Part shown: in pieces, positions 41,139 through 46,801 of the stretch
Numbering within the stretch: the first letter of the stretch is position 1
How the letters are laid out: each line of letters opens with the position of its first letter
NCBI GenBank assembly: GCA_944349635.1
Contig: CALVNH010000008.1
Location: 1-46,801 of the forward strand
From: an uncultured Clostridia bacterium
Lineage (GTDB): Bacteria; Bacillota; Clostridia; Christensenellales; CAG-917
DNA: 46,801 nucleotides
Direction: 5' to 3'
The notes under the pieces: generated by a model
The model's database searches: none
Seen by the model: the letters and a program-made list of their open reading frames with translations, nothing else
Told to the model about the DNA's origin: nothing
Translations under genes and position numbers: made by a program

Positions 41139-42543
41139 AAAATCCGTGGCGGGCAAACGCGGCGTCACCGTTGCGCCGCCCGAGGTGGAAACATATTCGT
41201 TTGACGAAAGTCTTCTCCGCACGGAACTCGACCTTCCCGAACTTGCGGAAGTCGATACCGTCCGTCATTATACCGCTCTTTCCAAAAGAGCGTTCGGGGT
41301 GGACGACGGCTTCTACCCTCTGGGGTCGTGCACGATGAAGTACAACCCCAAACTCAACGAGGAAATTGCCGCTCTTCCCGGATTCGCGCAGGCGCACCCG
41401 TTGACAAGAGCGGACAAAGTGCAGGGTTCACTTGCCGTTATTGATACTTTAAATGCCTATCTTGCGGGAATAACGGGAATGGACGCCGTGACTCTGCAAC
41501 CGTGTGCGGGAGCTCACGGGGAATATACCGGGTTGCTTGTAATAGACAGATATCACAAGAGCAGAGGTGATTTCAAACGCACGAAAGTGCTGGTGCCCGA
41601 CAGTGCGCACGGCACCAATCCCGCATCCGCGGCAATGGCGGGCTTCGAAGTGGTGTCCGTCAAGTCCGACGGGGACAAAGGCGTGGACATCGAGGAACTG
41701 AAAAAAGCCGTAGGCGAGGATACTGCGGCGTTGATGCTCACCAATCCGACCACGCTGGGACTGTTCGAAAAGAACATTCTGGAAATCGCGGACATCGTTC
41801 ATGCTGCGGGCGGACTGATGTATTACGACGGTGCCAATCTCAACGCGGTGATGGGAGTCGTGCGCCCGGGGGATATGGGGTTCGACGTCGTGCACCTCAA
41901 TCTGCACAAGACGTTTTCCACGCCTCACGGCGGCGGCGGTCCGGGGTCCGGCCCCGTCGGCGTCAAACGGGCTTTGAAACCTTTTCTTCCCACCCCCGCC
42001 GTCGTTTCCACGGAGAAAGGCTTGCGTTACGAAAAAGGGAAGCAATCGATTGGCAAAGTGAGTGCTTTTTACGGCAATTTCGGAGTTTACGTCAAGGCAC
42101 TGGCATACATCGTGACGTTGGGGGGCAAAGGGTTGCGCGCCTCTGCCGAAACGGCCGTGCTGAACGCAAACTATCTGCGCGCGAGAATAAACGAGTTCTA
42201 TCCCGTCGGAGAACAGAGATACTGCATGCACGAATTCGTGCTTTCGATGAAGAAGCTCAAAGACGAAACGGGAGTGACGGCTCTCGACGTGGCAAAGGCA
42301 CTGATTGACCGCGGAATTCACCCGCCGACGATGTATTTCCCGCTCATAGTGGAAGAGGCTCTTATGTTCGAGCCCACGGAGACGGAGAGTAAAGAAAATC
42401 TCGACCGTGCCGCCGACGCGTTGCGCGAAATAATACAAGAGGCATACACCGCGCCCGAAAAACTGCACACGTCGCCTCACAACGCACCCGTTCGCAGACC
42501 GGACGAAGTGGCGGCGGCGAGGAATCCCGTGCTTCGCGCGTAA
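41122..42543 (+). CDS. gcvPB: Glycine dehydrogenase (decarboxylating) subunit 2
   Basis: 473 residues. [13 protein letters not shown] and [14 protein letters not shown] are family signatures, and [25 protein letters not shown] holds the PLP lysine Lys263. It is the catalytic half of the P-protein, releasing CO2 from glycine. ATG 41122 lies inside gcvPA, so the two are translated in fixed ratio. It is the last gene of the lplA-lpd-gcvTHPAPB operon. The downstream 90 bases hold a new promoter. Confidence 0.95.
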   Translation: MQTLFEKSVAGKRGVTVAPPEVETYSFDESLLRTELDLPELAEVDTVRHYTALSKRAFGVDDGFYPLGSCTMKYNPKLNEEIAALPGFAQAHPLTRADKVQGSLAVIDTLNAYLAGITGMDAVTLQPCAGAHGEYTGLLVIDRYHKSRGDFKRTKVLVPDSAHGTNPASAAMAGFEVVSVKSDGDKGVDIEELKKAVGEDTAALMLTNPTTLGLFEKNILEIADIVHAAGGLMYYDGANLNAVMGVVRPGDMGFDVVHLNLHKTFSTPHGGGGPGSGPVGVKRALKPFLPTPAVVSTEKGLRYEKGKQSIGKVSAFYGNFGVYVKALAYIVTLGGKGLRASAETAVLNANYLRARINEFYPVGEQRYCMHEFVLSMKKLKDETGVTALDVAKALIDRGIHPPTMYFPLIVEEALMFEPTETESKENLDRAADALREIIQEAYTAPEKLHTSPHNAPVRRPDEVAAARNPVLRA

Positions 42544-42561
42544 TGCCTTTCGATGCGGATA

Positions 42562-42590
42562 TTTACACGCCGAACGAAATATGCTATAAT
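42562..42590 (+). promoter_or_regulatory. Promoter for the small membrane-protein gene
   Basis: TTTACA (42562-42567), 17-base spacer, TATAAT (42585-42590), 44 bases before the ATG at 42634, with AGGGAGG as binding site. Confidence 0.72.
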
Positions 42591-42633
42591 AATATAAAAT
42601 TTATGAATCGGTTTAACCGATAGGGAGGTAAAC

Positions 42634-42870
42634 ATGGCAAAAAGCAAAAAAGCGGCAAAGAAAGATTATTTCGGATTGCCTTACATCGTCAGCGTCATTC
42701 TTGCGATAATTCCCGTCACCGCGTGGTTGTTCGGTGCAATCACCAGACTTCTCGAAGGCAAAATCGTTGCGGGACTCATCCGTCTGTTCGGTTTCGGCCT
42801 CATCATCTGGGTTGTCGACCTGGTGCTCATGATTGTGAGAAAGTCGATTTGGAGACTTCTCCCCGTGTAA
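42634..42870 (+). CDS. 78-aa two-TM membrane protein
   Basis: A basic N-terminus (MAKSKKAAKKDYFG) precedes two membrane segments, about 17-36 and 48-68, and a short cytoplasmic end (RKSIWRLLPV). Small proteins of this shape are common in Clostridia and lack a known role. It has its own promoter and binding site, so it is a real gene. Both ends should be cytoplasmic by the positive-inside rule. Confidence 0.78.
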   Translation: MAKSKKAAKKDYFGLPYIVSVILAIIPVTAWLFGAITRLLEGKIVAGLIRLFGFGLIIWVVDLVLMIVRKSIWRLLPV

Positions 42871-42876
42871 TGGAAT

Positions 42877-43074
42877 ATGGACAAATCGGATAATTCCGTC
42901 ATATTTTGCGGTTACGACTTGAAGCAAGCGCTTAACGAGCTTGCTTTTTGTCACTATCCCGTAGAAGTGGCGGCGGACTCGGAAAGGGGAGAATTCGCGT
43001 CGTTCGACGAAGCCGCGGACTTTTTCCGCGGCAAAGAGGGAGCGGAATTCAGAATTTCGGCGGACGGACAATAG
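42877..43074 (+). CDS. 65-aa hypothetical protein
   Basis: ATG at 42877, six bases after the membrane-protein stop, without a good Shine-Dalgarno, so it may depend on translational coupling. The product is acidic with no membrane segment (FCGYDLKQALNELAFCHYPVEVAA ... ASFDEAADFFRGKEGAEF). Codon use matches neighbours. Family unknown. Confidence 0.5.
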   Translation: MDKSDNSVIFCGYDLKQALNELAFCHYPVEVAADSERGEFASFDEAADFFRGKEGAEFRISADGQ

Positions 43075-43189
43075 TCCGTGCGTTCCGCTTTCGTCCGTCG
43101 GTCTTTTTAACCGAAAGCAACCGTTCTGCGGACACGTCGGTACGCCGCGTGTTCACGGGGCGGAGGCCGTTCTTCGGAGAAAACATTTT

Positions 43190-45085
43190 ATGAAAAAAGA
43201 AAAGTCTGCTTCCACGGGTGGCGTAGGAGCGTTGAAAAGTCTCGCTTCCTGCATAGGCGAGTACAAATTGCCGTCGGTGCTTACTTCCGTATTTGTGGTG
43301 TTCGAGGTCATTATGGAAGTTTGCATTCCTCTCATAATGGCACAACTTGTCGACGTCGGGCTGAAACAGGAGCAACCGCCGTTCACTTTTATGTTGCGGC
43401 TGGGCTCTTTCGAAACGGAAATGTTCTCCATCTCGGGCAGGACGGATTTCGTGCTGATATGCGGCGCGCTCATGGTGTTCATGGCATTGCTCTCGTTATT
43501 CTGCGGAGTGATGTCGGGTCGCTATGCAGCAATAGCCGCCACGGGATTTTCCATGAACGTCCGACGCAAAATCTATTACAATGTGCAGGAGTTCAGTTTC
43601 GCCAACCTCGACAGATTCAACACCGCAAGCCTCGTGACCCGTCTCACCACGGACATCACCAACGTGCAAAACTCGTATATGATGATTATACGAGTGCTTG
43701 TGCGTGCGCCCGTCATGCTTATTCTGGCACTCGGAATGGCGATTTCCATAGACCCTGAGCTTGCCGTCGTGTTTGCCGTGGCGTTGCCCGTCATCGTCAT
43801 AGGGTTGATTGTCGGCATAGTGGTGGTCTATCCCAGATTCACCAAAATGCTTCACAAATACGACGACATGAACGAGAGCACGCAGGAGAATCTCACCGCG
43901 ATAAGGACGGTCAAGACTTTCGTGCGCGAGGACCACGAAACCGAGAAGTTCAAGAGAGTCAGCTCCACGGTGCAGAAATTGCAGTTCTCTGCGGAGAAAA
44001 TGCTGGTCATCGCCATGCCGCTCATGCAGTTCGTGGCGTACGGCTGTATAGTTGCGGTGGTATGGTTCGGCGGCAACAAAATCGTCGTCGGCGATATGCA
44101 GATAGGCATGCTGACTGCGTTTTTGAGCTACATCATGCAGATTCTGATGTCGCTCGGCATGGTTGCGATGGTGTTCGTCATGTTGGTGCTGTCGCGGGCT
44201 TCTGCAGGCAGAATAGCAGAGATTTTCAACGAGAAAATCGACATAGAGGACAATCCCTCTCCCAAAGCTTCGGAAGTCGCGGACGGCAGTATCGATTTCG
44301 ATAACGTGAATTTTTCTTACAGCAAAAACCCCGACGTTCTCAATCTCGAAAACGTCGACTTGCACATCAGAGCCGGTGAGACCGTGGGCGTGATAGGCGG
44401 CACGGGCTCCGCAAAGACCACTCTCGTTCAACTGATACCGCGTCTTTACGACGTGTTGGAAGGCAGTGTGAGAGTGGGCGGCGTGGACGTCAGGGATTAC
44501 AGACTGGAAGATTTGCGAAAGGCCGTCGGCATGGTATTGCAGAAGAACGTGCTGTTTTCGGGCACCATAAGGGAAAACCTCAAATGGGGCAATCCCGACG
44601 CTACGGACGAACAGATGGAGCATGCGGCGAAGGCAGCGCAGGCACACGACTTTGTCACGGCTTTTCCCGACGGTTACGATACGGACCTCGGACAAGGCGG
44701 CGTGAACGTGTCCGGCGGGCAGAAACAGAGGTTGTGCATTGCAAGAGCATTGCTTAAAAACCCGAAAGTGATGATTCTGGACGATTCCACTTCCGCCGTG
44801 GATACCGCGACTGACGCCGCAATCAGAAAAGGTTTGAAGGAGGAATTCCGCAATACCACGGTTATAATCATTGCACAGAGAATAAGCTCGGTGGAGGAAG
44901 CGGACCGCATCGTCGTTATGGATAAGGGTAAAATCGCGGCGGTGGGCACGCACGAGGAATTGCTTGCGTCCAACCACATTTATCAGGACGTTTATTATTC
45001 CCAACAGAAGGGTTCGGACGCCGTTGTCGAAGGAAATTCGGACGCGCCTGTGAACGCGGCAGGGGAGGACGGCAACAATGGGTAA
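43190..45085 (+). CDS. ABC exporter half-transporter with degenerate ATP site
   Basis: 631 residues. Six membrane segments occupy about 15-330, typical of type IV (exporter) ABC proteins. The nucleotide domain has GGTGSAKTT as Walker A (near 401-409), VLQKNVLFSGTIRENL (Q-loop), VSGGQKQR as signature, and ILDDSTSAVD as Walker B. The residue after Walker B is Asp instead of the catalytic Glu. That marks the inactive-site partner of a heterodimer like TM287 or BmrC. Walker A has Ala for the usual Gly. The C-terminal 30 residues are acidic. It overlaps the partner gene by eight bases. Confidence 0.9.
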   Translation: MKKEKSASTGGVGALKSLASCIGEYKLPSVLTSVFVVFEVIMEVCIPLIMAQLVDVGLKQEQPPFTFMLRLGSFETEMFSISGRTDFVLICGALMVFMALLSLFCGVMSGRYAAIAATGFSMNVRRKIYYNVQEFSFANLDRFNTASLVTRLTTDITNVQNSYMMIIRVLVRAPVMLILALGMAISIDPELAVVFAVALPVIVIGLIVGIVVVYPRFTKMLHKYDDMNESTQENLTAIRTVKTFVREDHETEKFKRVSSTVQKLQFSAEKMLVIAMPLMQFVAYGCIVAVVWFGGNKIVVGDMQIGMLTAFLSYIMQILMSLGMVAMVFVMLVLSRASAGRIAEIFNEKIDIEDNPSPKASEVADGSIDFDNVNFSYSKNPDVLNLENVDLHIRAGETVGVIGGTGSAKTTLVQLIPRLYDVLEGSVRVGGVDVRDYRLEDLRKAVGMVLQKNVLFSGTIRENLKWGNPDATDEQMEHAAKAAQAHDFVTAFPDGYDTDLGQGGVNVSGGQKQRLCIARALLKNPKVMILDDSTSAVDTATDAAIRKGLKEEFRNTTVIIIAQRISSVEEADRIVVMDKGKIAAVGTHEELLASNHIYQDVYYSQQKGSDAVVEGNSDAPVNAAGEDGNNG

Positions 45086-46801
45086 GAGTACGACGAAACA
45101 CACCGCGAAAAAGAGCGGTATGGCTGCGAAATACGGCAAGTCGAACAGATACAAGGCACAGAACCCCATGGCGACGTTCAAGCGTATAATGAGCTATTTC
45201 AAGCCTTTCAAAGGAAGACTCGTTTTTGCCGCGATATGCCTTGTGGGGAATGTGGTCGCAAACGTAGGCGGAACTTTCATGTTGTCCATCATCGTCGACC
45301 GGTATATCGAGCCTTTGGTTTCGGGAGCGTCGAACGTGACGATTGCGGACTTCGCCTTGATGACAGGCATAATGGCGGCGGTTTACATCGTCGGCGTTGC
45401 TTTGCATTACGGCTACAACTGGATTATCGTCAGTATGACAACGAAAATTTTGCGGAATATCCGCGACGAGATGTTCGAGAAAATGGAAAAACTGCCAATC
45501 AGATTTTTCGACACTCACACCCACGGCGAGATAATGAGCTGTTTCACAAACGATACGGATACCCTGCGCGAGCTCATCGCAAACGGCATTCCGTACCTCA
45601 TTTCCAACGGTCTCACGGTAATCGGAATCTTCGTGATGATGGTCTATCTCAGCCCGCTTCTCACGTTGTTCATAATAGTGATGTTGGTGATAATGTTCTT
45701 GCTTGTAAAGTACGTCGGAGGCAAGTCGGGCAAGCATTTCATCCGTCAGCAGAAGGCAATCGGCGTGCTGGACGGATATGTTGAAGAACACATTGACGGA
45801 ATGCGCGTGGTCAAGGTGTTCTGCCACGAGAACGAGGAAAAGGCGGCATTCGACGAAATCAACGCCGATTTGCGTTTTGCTTCCCGCAAGGCGCACACGT
45901 ACGCCAACATTCTCATGCCCATGCTGGGCAACCTGGGTTACGTCAACTACGCGATTACCGCGATTGCCGGCACGTTGCTCACCGTTGCGGGCGCGGGGGG
46001 AATGAGCATAGGCAAGCTGGTGTCCTTCCTGCAATATTCCAGACAGTTCAATATGCCCATAGGACAGATGTCGCAGCAAATCAACAGCATACTCATGGCT
46101 CTGGCGGGCGCGGAACGCATTTTTGCGCTCATAGACACTCCGCCCGAAACCGACGAAGGTTATGTGACGCTTGTCAACGCCACGGAGGACGAGCAGGGCA
46201 ATGTCCGCGAGTCCGACGACTATACGGGGCAATGGGCGTGGAAGCACTTCCACAAGGCGGACGGAACCACCACTTACGTCAAATGGCGCGGTGAGGTGGA
46301 GTTCGAGGACGTCACTTTCGGGTACGTCCCCGAAAAAACGGTGTTGAAGAACATCAATCTCGTGGCGCTTCCCGGACAAAAAATCGCGTTGGTGGGGTCA
46401 ACAGGCGCTGGGAAAACCACGATAACCAACCTTATCAACCGCTTCTACGACATCGAGCAAGGCAAAATCAGGTACGACAACATCAACATCAGAAAAATCA
46501 AAAAGGACGACCTGCGTCGTTCTCTGGGAATGGTGTTGCAGGACACTCATCTGTTTACCGGCACCGTGCGCGAAAACATACGCTTCGGCAATCTCAACGC
46601 CACGGACGAGGAGGTGGAAGCCGCCGCACGTCTTGCCAATGCTGACTATTTCATTCGGCATCTGCCGCAGGGTTACGACACCATGCTCACGGGTGACGGC
46701 GGCAATCTGTCGCAAGGGCAGAGGCAGTTGCTTTCCATCGCAAGAGCCGCGGTTGCCAATCCGCCCGTGCTCATTCTCGACGAGGCGACGTCTTCAATCG
46801 A
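45078..46801 (+). CDS. ABC exporter half-transporter, partner subunit (3' end cut by window)
   Basis: The frame from ATG 45078 is open to the window end, giving 574 residues of an incomplete gene. A basic N-terminus (about 35 residues) precedes six membrane segments. A linker insert of about 45 residues (ETDEGYVTLVNATEDEQGNVR ... VKWRGE) leads into the nucleotide domain. GSTGAGKTT is Walker A (near 438), LQDTHLFTGTVREN the Q-loop, and LSQGQRQLLSIARA the signature. LILDEATSSI keeps the catalytic Glu. It is the hydrolysing half of the heterodimer. Cargo may be drugs, lipids or peptides; no cue in the sequence. Confidence 0.9.
   Translation, partial: MGKSTTKHTAKKSGMAAKYGKSNRYKAQNPMATFKRIMSYFKPFKGRLVFAAICLVGNVVANVGGTFMLSIIVDRYIEPLVSGASNVTIADFALMTGIMAAVYIVGVALHYGYNWIIVSMTTKILRNIRDEMFEKMEKLPIRFFDTHTHGEIMSCFTNDTDTLRELIANGIPYLISNGLTVIGIFVMMVYLSPLLTLFIIVMLVIMFLLVKYVGGKSGKHFIRQQKAIGVLDGYVEEHIDGMRVVKVFCHENEEKAAFDEINADLRFASRKAHTYANILMPMLGNLGYVNYAITAIAGTLLTVAGAGGMSIGKLVSFLQYSRQFNMPIGQMSQQINSILMALAGAERIFALIDTPPETDEGYVTLVNATEDEQGNVRESDDYTGQWAWKHFHKADGTTTYVKWRGEVEFEDVTFGYVPEKTVLKNINLVALPGQKIALVGSTGAGKTTITNLINRFYDIEQGKIRYDNINIRKIKKDDLRRSLGMVLQDTHLFTGTVRENIRFGNLNATDEEVEAAARLANADYFIRHLPQGYDTMLTGDGGNLSQGQRQLLSIARAAVANPPVLILDEATSSI

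Overview
The window reads as a Clostridia-type Firmicutes chromosome carrying a tailed prophage. Supporting signs are strong AGGAGG-type ribosome binding sites, a tmRNA with an ALAA-ending tag, a glycine decarboxylase split into gcvPA and gcvPB, and phage gene families familiar from gut Clostridia. The species cannot be named from the sequence alone.

Positions 1-31.8 kb are the right part of a prophage, read left to right. Its integrase, repressor and left end lie outside the window. Positions 2-9636 hold the early/middle genes: a tandem-repeat protein, small HTH and cysteine-rich proteins, a Rad52-type annealing protein, a NinB-like protein, a GIY-YIG nuclease, a DUF6291 protein and a repeat-bearing cytosine methyltransferase. 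The block ends in an ArpU/RinA-like late regulator. After a 349-base control region come terS, terL, portal, minor capsid protein 2, scaffold, major capsid protein (with a C-terminal Ig-like domain), connectors, a compact tail module, a coiled-coil baseplate/fibre protein and an S74-chaperoned tail fibre. Three membrane-protein genes end the late region. No tape measure of normal size and no endolysin are visible.

Two places inside the structural genes look like acquired cargo. The first is a PBECR-type nuclease-domain gene (17561-18142), followed by a promoter and a one-TM protein. The second is an AT-rich block (about 20.4-22.98 kb) that splits a tail/baseplate gene in two. It carries its own promoter and operator-like palindromes, a Clp-fold (SDH/SppA-like) serine protease, a 71-residue protein and a divergent four-TM protein. 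This second block is the best candidate here for an undescribed accessory (defence or exclusion) system.

The prophage ends at the 3' end of ssrA (tmRNA, minus strand, 31845-32206), beside a cluster of short direct repeats that look like integrase arm sites. Ordinary chromosome follows: an HSL-type esterase; a DUF1538 membrane protein with two PII-like genes; a complete glycine-cleavage operon (lplA-lpd-gcvT-gcvH-gcvPA-gcvPB) that appears to start with a leaderless mRNA under a palindromic operator; two small proteins; and a heterodimeric ABC exporter whose second half runs off the window.
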